64,000 nt of DNA from Flavobacteriales bacterium (GTDB taxonomy: Bacteria; Bacteroidota; Bacteroidia; Flavobacteriales_D; CAJJDF01), in assembly GCA_018609055.1 (NCBI GenBank), contig JABAYJ010000001.1:186001-250000 (forward strand), given 5' to 3'. Position numbers and translations under genes: made by a program. The notes beneath the pieces were generated by a model, which saw nothing but the letters and a program-made list of their open reading frames with translations, was not told the DNA's origin and searched no databases. Shown here piece after piece: positions 31,777 to 41,612 of the stretch (positions are counted from its first letter, which is position 1; every line of letters begins with the position of its first letter).

Positions 31777-33906
31777 TTAGTTACCTAATACATTTACTTT
31801 ATCTCTGTTGTCTTCCATGTTAGATGCTTTCTTCAAGGCATTGTAAGCTCTGTCAGATGCATTAGATCTTAACTGGTTTCTAGCAGCTTCTTTTTGTTGA
31901 TCCAAGTTCTCTGGAGCTGGTAAAGTATTTACCGAAGTAACATTAATTACAAATACACCATTTTCACCTTCAATTGGTTTAGATACCGTGTTCAATGGAG
32001 TTCCAAATGAGCTTCCTGCAACTGCTGGCTCATTTCCTGCAGCTTCAACTGTTGGGTTAGCAAGTGTTACATTACTAGCACTTCTTACTTCCAATGAATT
32101 TGTTTTAGCAATTTCTTCTAAAGAAGAACCTGCCATTTTTCCTTTCAAGTATTCAGCTCTTTTTTTGTTCAATAATTCAAAACGAATATCTTCTTTAATA
32201 TTGTTTGGAAGAACATCAAAGCTTACTACACCAGCTGCTGTTTTAGAAGTCAACTGAGCTACAACTACTTTGTTCTCAAAAACTAAATCATCAGATATAT
32301 CTCCTTGATCAGTGTTTTTTGAGAAAGCCCATTTTTTCATTTGCATGAAGTTAGAACCAAAAGCTGGCAATTCTTTTTGAGTTACCAAGATTCCGTTTGC
32401 TGGATTAATTTGAAGTCCTGCTGAAGTAGCTTTACTTCTGAATGAAGAATCACTTACTTCTTTTCCTAAACCTCCAATAAATTCAATTGCTTGATCTTGC
32501 ACTAGTGCAATGGTTTCTTTTGATCTAATAATCTCACTATCTACAGTTGCCACTTTAAGTTGCTTAGAATCTCTTCTTCCTAATACTTCAATAATGTGAA
32601 TTCCAAATCTTGTTTTAGCTTGAGAAAAAGAATTAATTGGTTTCTTAAAACTTACTTCAGTAAATTCAGCTACCATTTGTTTTTCATCAAACCAAGAGTA
32701 TTTTCCTCCGTTTGGTACAGATCCTAAATCTGTAGAAAACTGAGCTACTAATGCTCCAAAGTCTCCTCCAGCTTTTAATAATCTTGTAATACTATCAGCC
32801 GTTCTTTGTTGAGCAGCTTTGTCAGTATACTTATCATCTCCTAAAAGGATGTGTCTAACCTCAGCTTCTTTCTTAGAAGAGTTATCCAATACTTTAGAGA
32901 TTTTGTAAAAGTCACCATCTCTGTATGGTCCAATTACATCTCCTTTTTCAGCTCTTTGAACAATGCTATCAATATCTGATGGAAATTTAGCTACACCAAA
33001 ATCATAGTTTTTAGAATCACTATTCTGGTTAATGAATGTAGTATCGTTATCAGCATTTTTAAATAATTCAACTCTAGGCATTAAATATTGTCTAGCAATA
33101 TCTAAATCTTCAACAGAAGGTTGAATTGGCATCTCAACATATTGAAAAGATACTTTGTCTTCTTGCTCATATTTCTTTTCATTCTTGTGCTCATTGTAGT
33201 ATGCTTTTACTTCATCATCACTTACCGAAACTTGTTCGCTAGTAACAGATGCATAAGGAGCAAATACATAATTGAAGTTAGATGTGTTTCCGTTTGCTTC
33301 AAAATCTTTTTTAGCTTCAAAATATGTCACATATAAACCTTTGTTTATCATGTTCAAATATTTCTGTTGTAGCTTAGATTTTTCAGCTTGTTCTCCAACT
33401 ACTTTTTCAATAAAGAAAGGAAAATCAGGTCTCTGCATTGCAAGAGGCATTAACTTTCTTAATGAATCATTACTGAACTTTCTGTCTGGACCAACAAATA
33501 AACCATATTGCTCATACAAACTTGGATCAACATTTTGTCCCTGAACTAAATCGTTAAATTCATCTCTAGAGATTGACAATCCTAATTTATCATATTCAGC
33601 TTGAAACATAGCAACAGTTAAATACTGACTCATGTAATTATCGCTTAATTGCTGTCTCAATGAACTTGGTGCTGGCTGACCATATAGTGCTTTGTAAGCT
33701 CTATCTGTTTTGTTGTATTCAGCATCAATCATTTTTTGGTATTCTGAGCTTTTTATCTCTTTCCCATTTACTGTAGCTACTGCCGATTCTTCGATAGAAC
33801 CACCTCTTCCAGAGAAAGTATCTCCCAAGATAAACGCTAACATTCCTATTACAATTACTACTACTAATAGCCAAGATCTTTTTCTAATTTCTCCTATTGC
33901 TGCCAT
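31777..33906 (-). CDS. SurA/PpiD-type peptidylprolyl isomerase
   Basis: N-terminal TM, rotamase block EAEVRHILLGDD...GGDFGALVAQFSTDLGSVPNGGKYSWF. Confidence 0.92.
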   Translation of the reverse strand: MAAIGEIRKRSWLLVVVIVIGMLAFILGDTFSGRGGSIEESAVATVNGKEIKSSEYQKMIDAEYNKTDRAYKALYGQPAPSSLRQQLSDNYMSQYLTVAMFQAEYDKLGLSISRDEFNDLVQGQNVDPSLYEQYGLFVGPDRKFSNDSLRKLMPLAMQRPDFPFFIEKVVGEQAEKSKLQQKYLNMINKGLYVTYFEAKKDFEANGNTSNFNYVFAPYASVTSEQVSVSDDEVKAYYNEHKNEKKYEQEDKVSFQYVEMPIQPSVEDLDIARQYLMPRVELFKNADNDTTFINQNSDSKNYDFGVAKFPSDIDSIVQRAEKGDVIGPYRDGDFYKISKVLDNSSKKEAEVRHILLGDDKYTDKAAQQRTADSITRLLKAGGDFGALVAQFSTDLGSVPNGGKYSWFDEKQMVAEFTEVSFKKPINSFSQAKTRFGIHIIEVLGRRDSKQLKVATVDSEIIRSKETIALVQDQAIEFIGGLGKEVSDSSFRSKATSAGLQINPANGILVTQKELPAFGSNFMQMKKWAFSKNTDQGDISDDLVFENKVVVAQLTSKTAAGVVSFDVLPNNIKEDIRFELLNKKRAEYLKGKMAGSSLEEIAKTNSLEVRSASNVTLANPTVEAAGNEPAVAGSSFGTPLNTVSKPIEGENGVFVINVTSVNTLPAPENLDQQKEAARNQLRSNASDRAYNALKKASNMEDNRDKVNVLGN

Positions 33907-34027
33907 TCTGGTTTTCTTTTGTTAAAAATTTAAGACGCGAATATACAATTAGTTTATAAAAAACCATTCGTAAAACGCTCTAAAATTGATTGATTAAAGG
34001 GAATTCTTGTTAAAAATCTAATTCAAA

Positions 34028-36184
34028 TTAACTCACTGAATTTCCAGATTCGATATAATCCTCTGATGGATTCACAAAAGAAAGCTTGCCTTCTTTGTTT
34101 TCTGCCATCAAAATCATTCCTTGTGATTCTATTCCTTTTATTGCTCTAGGAGCTAAATTTACTAGCACACTTACTTGTTTTCCAATAACTTGCTCAGGAG
34201 TATAGCTTTCTGCTATTCCTGAAACTATAGTCCTAATTTCTCCTCCAACATCTACCTTTAAGTGAAGTAATTTTTTAGTCTTTTTAACTTTTTCAGCTTC
34301 TACTATTTTTCCAATACGGACATCCAATTTGGTGAAATCATCAAAAGTAATTTCCTCTTTAATTGGTTCTGCTGGAACATTATCTAGCTTACTTGCTTCC
34401 AATTTTGCTAATTGAGTTACAACCAACTCATCTTCTATTTTATTAAAAAGAAGTTCGGCTTGGTTAATTTTTGTGTTTTCTTGAATTAATGAAAAACTAC
34501 CCAAATCGTTCCAATCTAGCGAATCAGTTAACCCTAACATTTGTTCTAATTGCTTGGCTTTTTTAGGCATAAATGGTGCAAAAGCTACTGCAAGATTTGC
34601 TGAAATTTGCAAAGCAATTTTCATAATCGTTTTAACTCTTTCAGGATCAGTTTTTATCAATTTCCATGGTTCAGAATCTTGCAGGTATTTATTCCCAATA
34701 CGAGCAATATTCATTGCTCCTGATAATGCTTCACGGAAACGGTAAGCCTCCATACTTTCACCAATTTTGATAGCAGTTTGCTTTACTTCTTCAATAATTA
34801 ATTTATCCGAATCACTTACTTCACTCGCCTCAGGCACAACACCTTCGTAGTATTTATTAGTAAGCACCACTACTCTATTTACAAAATTTCCAAATATGGC
34901 AACTAGCTCATTATTTATTCTGTCTTGGTAGTCTTTCCATGTAAATTCCGAATCTTTACTCTCGGGCATTATCGAAGTCAAGACATACCTCAACTCATCA
35001 ATTTTATCTGGGTATTCTTCTAAGTATTCGTGTAACCAAACTGCCCAATTTCTCGAAGTAGAAAGCTTGTCTCCCTCCAAGTTCAAAAACTCGTTTGCAG
35101 GTACATTATCTGGCAACACATATTCTCCGTGTTGTTTCAATAATATTGGGAATATAATAGAGTGAAATACAATATTATCTTTTCCTATAAAGTGAATTAA
35201 TTTAGTTTCTGCTTCACCAGTTTCTGAGTTTACTTTCCAGTAATCCTCCCAGTTTTTACCATTGTCCTCTGCCCATTTTTTTGTTGCAGAAATATATCCA
35301 ATTGGTGCATCTAGCCATACATACAATACTTTTCCATCTGCTCCTTCAAGCGGAACTTTTACTCCCCAATCCAAATCACGAGTCATTGCTCTTGGCTTAA
35401 GCCCAGCATTTATCCAACTCATTACTTGCCCAGTTACTTGGTTCTTCCATTCTTTAGGATTGTGTAATTGCTTCCCGTGAATTTTTCCTTCCTGTATCCA
35501 AGAGGTTAACCATTCTTCGTGTCTTTCCATTGGTAAAAACCAATGAGATGTTTCTTTTAAAACTGGTTTATTTCCCGAAATTGTTGACTTAGGGTTTATT
35601 AAATCCATTGGGCTTAAATCCGATCCGCATTTTTCACACTGATCTCCGTAAGCATTTGGGTTGCTACATTTTGGGCATTCGCCAGAAATATATCTATCGG
35701 CAAGGAATTGGTTGTTTTCCTCATCATAATATTGCTCGGTAGTTTGTTTTGTAAACGTATCCTTGTCGTTTAACTCCAAGAAAAATTTCTGAGCCATTTC
35801 GTGGTGCTCAGGTGCAGAAGTTCTGTGATAAATAGAAAAATCTATCCCAAAATCTTCAAAAGCTTTTTTGTTTATCGTGTGATATTGATCTACAATTTCT
35901 TGTGGTGTTTCCCCTTCTTTTTTTGCTCGTAATGTAATTGCAGCTCCGTGTTCATCAGACCCACAAACAAATACCACATCACGTTTGTTCATTTTTAAAT
36001 AACGAACATAAATATCAGATGGCAAGTAGGCTCCAGCCAAATGTCCTAAGTGAAGAGGTCCGTTTGCATAAGGTAATGCTGCGGTTACGGTATATTTTTT
36101 TGGGTTTTCCAAGGGTAAAAGTTTTCGTAAAGATACTACTCTCTTTTTAGAATTTAAACCTTTTGAAATAAAAGGAATAATCAA
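34028..36184 (-). CDS. metG: methionyl-tRNA synthetase
   Basis: AALPYANGPLHLGHLAGAYLPSD; C-terminal tRNA-binding domain; start may be a TTG near 36112 (LENPKKYTVTAAL). Confidence 0.96.
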   Translation of the reverse strand: MIIPFISKGLNSKKRVVSLRKLLPLENPKKYTVTAALPYANGPLHLGHLAGAYLPSDIYVRYLKMNKRDVVFVCGSDEHGAAITLRAKKEGETPQEIVDQYHTINKKAFEDFGIDFSIYHRTSAPEHHEMAQKFFLELNDKDTFTKQTTEQYYDEENNQFLADRYISGECPKCSNPNAYGDQCEKCGSDLSPMDLINPKSTISGNKPVLKETSHWFLPMERHEEWLTSWIQEGKIHGKQLHNPKEWKNQVTGQVMSWINAGLKPRAMTRDLDWGVKVPLEGADGKVLYVWLDAPIGYISATKKWAEDNGKNWEDYWKVNSETGEAETKLIHFIGKDNIVFHSIIFPILLKQHGEYVLPDNVPANEFLNLEGDKLSTSRNWAVWLHEYLEEYPDKIDELRYVLTSIMPESKDSEFTWKDYQDRINNELVAIFGNFVNRVVVLTNKYYEGVVPEASEVSDSDKLIIEEVKQTAIKIGESMEAYRFREALSGAMNIARIGNKYLQDSEPWKLIKTDPERVKTIMKIALQISANLAVAFAPFMPKKAKQLEQMLGLTDSLDWNDLGSFSLIQENTKINQAELLFNKIEDELVVTQLAKLEASKLDNVPAEPIKEEITFDDFTKLDVRIGKIVEAEKVKKTKKLLHLKVDVGGEIRTIVSGIAESYTPEQVIGKQVSVLVNLAPRAIKGIESQGMILMAENKEGKLSFVNPSEDYIESGNSVS

Positions 36185-37290
36185 TGAAACAATCTCCTGA
36201 AAAACCCTCCCATTCTTTGCCTTAATGTTGGTTTTCGATAACTGTAGTGTGTAACCGTTAGACCTTTTAAAGTCTGTTCAGTAAATTGAATCACTCCAAT
36301 ATTCGTGTCTTTTTTTAAATCAACTAATTTAGTTTCAATAGATCCATAGCCAATATAGGAAGTTTGTAGTGTTATAGAATCTTGATATTCGATTGGAACT
36401 ATTAATTCGAACTTCCCATCAAAGTCGGAAGATACTCCTGTTTTGGTTCCTACAATCATAATATTTACGAATGGCAAAGAGTCTCCATTTTCGTCTAAAA
36501 CATGCCCCATAATGGTTATGGAAGAGTCGTTTTGATTCAAAGTAGTATCCTCTTTAAATGAAACCCTATCCATTAAAGGCTCATTAATTTCATCTGTTAC
36601 AATAAAGCCTCTTGTCGTGTATTCTTCAGTTGACCATCCAATAAGTTTTGTTTCTGAAATTGTCAAATTAAGTGTGTCAAGTTCTATTAAAGATTTATTT
36701 AATTTTACTGTTTTAGTAAAGGTTTCATAACCAACAAATCTTACCTCAATTATAACTGAATCTCTATTTTCTTTGGCGAAACTTAGCCTGAAATTTCCAT
36801 CAATATCTGAAGAACAACCTTGTTTAGTCCCTTTAATAATAACAGTTACAAATGGCAAGGTTTCTTGTGTTAATGAATCTACAAGTGTTCCTCTTATCTC
36901 AATTTCTTTTTGGAGCTCGTTATTACGAAATAGTGCGCTACTTATTTTTGGCTTTTTGTTCAATCTAGCCGTATGATCAGAGTGAGTTGCTCCCTGGGTG
37001 AAACCAGGTTTAGCAATGAATAAAAAAGTTGCTGCTGCAATCCACCAAGGTTTTGGACTGAATCTGCTGGTTGTTTTCTCTTCTCTATTTAGTTCAACTA
37101 ATTGTTTGTTTTGAATTCTACCACAAGTAGCTTCTGTTGTTATATTAATAAAGTACTGTTGAATATCGTGTTTAGACATTGACGTAAAATCAACTACTTC
37201 CTTTTCGCAACTTCCACAAAACCTTCCTTGTTCAGTTGGTGTCATTTTATTCCAATTTTCATTACAAGGTTCTGGGATTTGAATTTTCAT
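36181..37290 (-). CDS. protein with two carboxypeptidase-regulatory-like (CarboxypepD_reg) domains
   Basis: Two copies of GxxxDxxxxxLPFVxIxIxGTKxGxSSDxDGxF; N-terminal Cys cluster CNENW...CGSCEKEV. Confidence 0.8.
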   Translation of the reverse strand: MKIQIPEPCNENWNKMTPTEQGRFCGSCEKEVVDFTSMSKHDIQQYFINITTEATCGRIQNKQLVELNREEKTTSRFSPKPWWIAAATFLFIAKPGFTQGATHSDHTARLNKKPKISSALFRNNELQKEIEIRGTLVDSLTQETLPFVTVIIKGTKQGCSSDIDGNFRLSFAKENRDSVIIEVRFVGYETFTKTVKLNKSLIELDTLNLTISETKLIGWSTEEYTTRGFIVTDEINEPLMDRVSFKEDTTLNQNDSSITIMGHVLDENGDSLPFVNIMIVGTKTGVSSDFDGKFELIVPIEYQDSITLQTSYIGYGSIETKLVDLKKDTNIGVIQFTEQTLKGLTVTHYSYRKPTLRQRMGGFFRRLFH

Positions 37291-37336
37291 AGAGTTGTTT
37301 TATACTAAGATGATAAACTTAATAAATTACATAAAA

Positions 37337-38512
37337 TTATTTTGCCCCCCAATTAAATCCTGATTGCATTTTTTGAAAATTAGATAAGTCAACTTTGTTT
37401 AATTGTAGTGTTATTTCCTGATTTAGGATTTTTCCTTCAATCCATGTTAATGTGTTTTTTTCAGATTTGTAATTGAGCGGAAATTTCTTTTTTGTTCGAT
37501 AATCAAAAATCAGAATCTTATTATTTACTGAATCCAATTCCATTTTAAAATCTTGAAATTCGTCTTTTTCATTCTGAAATATTAAATATCCATACCTATG
37601 AATAAATACATTTTTTATTCCCATTTCATTTTCAATTACCGAATAAGCTCCATGAAATTTTGGTCTCTCAAAAGTATCGTCATTAAAGTTTCCTGTTTGC
37701 AAATAAGGTGTGAATCCTTCTAGTAAAAAAAGTGAAATAATTCCAGCTTTTAACAACGATTTTTTCGGCTGAAATTTTGTAAAAATCTCTGTCTCTTCTT
37801 TAGGTTTTTGAATGTTCTCTTTTTGCGTAAACACTCCATACAAATAATTAAAATACGGACTCAATGGAATTATGAAACTAAGTAATAAAAATAAGCTATA
37901 AACCTTAACCGAAATATCAAAACTAAAATTTACCGCCACCACATTAATCAATATTCCTGTTCCCAAAACTATTGCTATTAATCTTGTTTTCCTAAACCAT
38001 AAAAACACTGCGACTAGAATTTCAGCTCCCCCCAAAAACAAAGAATATCCTCTTGATAATCCAATAGTGCTCCAATACATAATATCCTTAGACAAATCTT
38101 TAATAGGAGTAAAAAGTGTGTTAGGCTCTGGAAAGAAAAACTGAGCTTTAAACACCTTGTCTAAGCCGTAAATTAACAGCTGTATAGATAAATAAAAAAC
38201 TAAGCTATTAAATAGATAAAGTCGTAAATTTACTTCTTTATTCTTAAATAATACTTTAAGTAGTATTGTTAGCGATATCGAGATCCATATTAGATTAAAA
38301 GCATGAATATAAAGTCCTAATGAATCAGATGAAATTTCGGGATTAAAACCCTCTTTCCTTCCAAATAAATACTCCCCAGAAAATGAAACTATCTTCTCGA
38401 AAAATGGATTTATCCATTGATAAATTTCTGGCAGAATGGAATACTCAAACTTAAAAGTAAGAATAAACAATAGACAAAATACGGACAGAAAATTCCAGAA
38501 AATAGTTTTCAT
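37337..38512 (-). CDS. DoxX-like membrane protein
   Basis: 391 aa, multi-TM, hydrophobic profile. Confidence 0.55.
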   Translation of the reverse strand: MKTIFWNFLSVFCLLFILTFKFEYSILPEIYQWINPFFEKIVSFSGEYLFGRKEGFNPEISSDSLGLYIHAFNLIWISISLTILLKVLFKNKEVNLRLYLFNSLVFYLSIQLLIYGLDKVFKAQFFFPEPNTLFTPIKDLSKDIMYWSTIGLSRGYSLFLGGAEILVAVFLWFRKTRLIAIVLGTGILINVVAVNFSFDISVKVYSLFLLLSFIIPLSPYFNYLYGVFTQKENIQKPKEETEIFTKFQPKKSLLKAGIISLFLLEGFTPYLQTGNFNDDTFERPKFHGAYSVIENEMGIKNVFIHRYGYLIFQNEKDEFQDFKMELDSVNNKILIFDYRTKKKFPLNYKSEKNTLTWIEGKILNQEITLQLNKVDLSNFQKMQSGFNWGAK

Positions 38513-38528
38513 ACTGAGAAAAAATTAA

Positions 38529-39407
38529 TTAGTCTTTAAGCTTAGAGACTTCCTCATTCACTATTCTTTTTACTCCCATAAAAATAAAAATTGAGAATCC
38601 TAAAAGAGCAAAAACAACCCATCTAATAATTGTAGAATTTGGGCTTGATGGAATCGATAAAACCGGTATAAATTCATTCTGAGTTTCATCCGTTTCTGGA
38701 TCTAATTCAGACTCCTTTTTCTTAGCTTTTCTATCACTCTTTCTTTGCTTCTTCTTAATCTCTTTTTCAACTCTCCTTTCAGATTTTTCAAGATCATTCT
38801 CTGTAATAATTGGAAACGATTTTTTTGGTGAAACTGGTTGAACTAATTGCCTGGTTAAGGTATAATCCAAAATAGGATAAGACATGATTATACGTGCATT
38901 GTTTCCATCTCTTATAAAAGAACTTGAGTGCCTTATGTATCTTTTTTTCTGTTCCCAAACTTGAATAGAATCACTAATGGTTAAAAAAAGTTGAGTGTTT
39001 ACTTTGGTATTATAATATTGATAAACCCAAAATTCTTTGGAAACAATATCATAAACTATTGCACCATGATGAAGGTATTCTCTGTAATCTCTATCACATC
39101 CAATCAATGAATCTTTTAAATCAAAAAACCGCATAGTTTTAGCTGCTGTATCTAGTGTAACAAGTGGATATCTGTATTTTCCCGATATCAAGTAATTTAA
39201 TTTAATACTAGATTCTGGTGTTTGATACCTAACTGGTGCCATTCCTGGACCGTAGCTATTAGACATATCCATGAACATAGTTCCGGCTTTTCCACTGTGG
39301 CTTTTGTGAAATATTTTTTTAGTTTGCCCCCAAGATAAAGAGGTAATTAGCAAAAATAAAAGGGTAGTTTTTTTCATAATGTTTGTTTTTAATACTTTTC
39401 TGTACAC
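38529..39407 (-). CDS. hypothetical exported protein with C-terminal TM
   Basis: Signal-like N-terminus, Lys-rich linker, C-terminal TM. Confidence 0.55.
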   Translation of the reverse strand: MYRKVLKTNIMKKTTLLFLLITSLSWGQTKKIFHKSHSGKAGTMFMDMSNSYGPGMAPVRYQTPESSIKLNYLISGKYRYPLVTLDTAAKTMRFFDLKDSLIGCDRDYREYLHHGAIVYDIVSKEFWVYQYYNTKVNTQLFLTISDSIQVWEQKKRYIRHSSSFIRDGNNARIIMSYPILDYTLTRQLVQPVSPKKSFPIITENDLEKSERRVEKEIKKKQRKSDRKAKKKESELDPETDETQNEFIPVLSIPSSPNSTIIRWVVFALLGFSIFIFMGVKRIVNEEVSKLKD

Positions 39408-39502
39408 TCGTTTTTATCTTAGGTTCATTACAAAACAATATTAATTTTGAGAGTTCGACTAAAACACGATAATTAATTAATCGCTTTACTTACCTTTGCG
39501 CC

Positions 39503-41425
39503 ATGGTTTCAGTAAATAATATGTCAGTGTTTTTGGGTGGGAAAGATCTTTTTGATCAAGTCTCGTTTATGGTAGATAAAAAAGACCGAATTGGACTGGT
39601 TGGAAAAAACGGAGCAGGTAAGTCTACCATGCTTAAAGCTATAATGGGGCTTTTGCCACCATCTGGCGGAAATGTATCCAAACAAAAAAATGTTACAATT
39701 GGTTATTTGCCTCAAGAAATGAAGCACAATAATGGTGCAAGAATTATTGATGAAGTAGAGGGAGCAAACTCCAAAATTACCGTAATTGAAGACAGACTAG
39801 AGGAAATTAATGTGGCTTTACAAACCAGAACGGATTACGAAAGTGACTCGTATATGGATTTAATTGAAGAGCTAAATGACCTTAACGAGCAATTTAGTTT
39901 GCATGGTGGGTTTAATATGCGTGAAAATATCGAGAAGTTTCTTCTTGGGTTAGGATTCGATTCTAAGGATTTTGAACGTAAAATGAGTGAGTTTTCTGGA
40001 GGTTGGAAAATGAGGGTTGAGTTATGTAAAATATTATTGGAACAACCGGATGTATTATTACTTGATGAACCTACAAACCACCTTGATATTGAATCGATAC
40101 AATGGTTAGAGGATTTTTTGAAAAACTATAACGGAGCCATTATATTAATATCTCACGATAGAGCATTTTTAGATTTTGTAACCAACAGAACTATTGAAAT
40201 TAATGCTGGAAAAATTTATGATTACAAGTTTTCTTACACTAAGTATAAGGTAATCAGAGAAGAAGAGCTTACTATTCAAAAGGCAGCTGCCAAGAATCAA
40301 GAAAAATATATTAAGGAAACTGAAGAGCTAATTAATAAGTTTAGAGCCAAAAAGAACAAAGCAGCTTTTGCACAATCATTAATTAAAAAACTAGATAAAT
40401 TAGAGATTGTAGAAGTGGATCAAGTAGATGCCGGAGGACTTAACTTTAGGTTTCAGCCAGCTCCACGTTCAGGGAAATTTGCAGCAAAATTTGAAGGATT
40501 AACTAAACAATATCCTGAAAAAACGATTTTAAAAAATGCCGATTTAATGATTAATGCCCAGGACCGTATTTCTCTTATTGGAAAAAATGGTGTGGGAAAA
40601 ACTACTATCATCAAATTATTGGTAGGTGATGAAAGTCACCAAGGTGGAGAATTGGAGCTAGGTCATAATATTTCGGTAGGGTATTTTGCCCAGGATGAAG
40701 CTGAAAAATTGGACGGAAACAAAACAATTTTTGAAACGATTGATGATATTGCAACTGGTGTCATGAGAACTAAAGTGCGTAATATCCTTGGTTCATTCTT
40801 GTTTAGTGGTGAAGACCAAGACAAAAAAGTAAAAGTATTATCTGGAGGAGAAAAAACACGATTGGCTTTGTGTAAGCTATTGCTTGAGCCGCATAACTTT
40901 TTGGTGCTTGATGAACCAACAAACCACCTTGATATAGCCTCTAAAAACGTATTGAAGGAAGCATTGATGAAGTTTGACGGAACATTATTAGTTGTATCTC
41001 ACGATAGAGATTTCTTGGATATGTTAACTAACAGGATTTTTGAAATTAAAGACGAACAAATTAGTGTTCATCACGAAGATGTGGCTAGTTTCTTGAAAAG
41101 AAAAAAGCAAGAATCTATTGCTTTATTCGAAAATACTGGAAAGAAAAAATCTTCACCTAAAAAGGAGGAAAAGAAGGTTGAGGAAAACAAACTAACCTAT
41201 GAAGAGCAAAAAGAGCTTAAAAGGTTGGAAAACAAGGTTCAAAAACTAGAAAAGGACATTGAAAGCCTTGAAGGAAAAATTAAGGAATATGATGTAACAA
41301 TGGCATCTCTTGATTATACTGACGAAGAAAAAGCAAATAAAGTAATCGAAGAATACAAAATCCTTAAAGACTCACTTTCTCAAAAAGAAGGGGAATGGGA
41401 AAAGGCTGTTGAGTTAATTGGCTAA
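39503..41425 (+). CDS. ABC-F family ATP-binding protein
   Basis: Two Walker A (GKNGAGKST, GKNGVGKTT), two LSGG-type signatures, DEPTNHLDI twice. Confidence 0.96.
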   Translation: MVSVNNMSVFLGGKDLFDQVSFMVDKKDRIGLVGKNGAGKSTMLKAIMGLLPPSGGNVSKQKNVTIGYLPQEMKHNNGARIIDEVEGANSKITVIEDRLEEINVALQTRTDYESDSYMDLIEELNDLNEQFSLHGGFNMRENIEKFLLGLGFDSKDFERKMSEFSGGWKMRVELCKILLEQPDVLLLDEPTNHLDIESIQWLEDFLKNYNGAIILISHDRAFLDFVTNRTIEINAGKIYDYKFSYTKYKVIREEELTIQKAAAKNQEKYIKETEELINKFRAKKNKAAFAQSLIKKLDKLEIVEVDQVDAGGLNFRFQPAPRSGKFAAKFEGLTKQYPEKTILKNADLMINAQDRISLIGKNGVGKTTIIKLLVGDESHQGGELELGHNISVGYFAQDEAEKLDGNKTIFETIDDIATGVMRTKVRNILGSFLFSGEDQDKKVKVLSGGEKTRLALCKLLLEPHNFLVLDEPTNHLDIASKNVLKEALMKFDGTLLVVSHDRDFLDMLTNRIFEIKDEQISVHHEDVASFLKRKKQESIALFENTGKKKSSPKKEEKKVEENKLTYEEQKELKRLENKVQKLEKDIESLEGKIKEYDVTMASLDYTDEEKANKVIEEYKILKDSLSQKEGEWEKAVELIG

Positions 41426-41612
41426 GCAACTGTTTAATTAACATAGGTTAATAAAATTACCATTTAATCGAATTACTTTTGTTTAATGAAAAAACAGGAA
41501 TTATACGATTGTAAGCCTAAAGTTCTAAACCAGTTATCCTTAAATTGTTCCTATTAAATAATTTAACAACCTAATATTTCATTTTGTTCTAAATTTGTAA
41601 AAATAAAAAATA

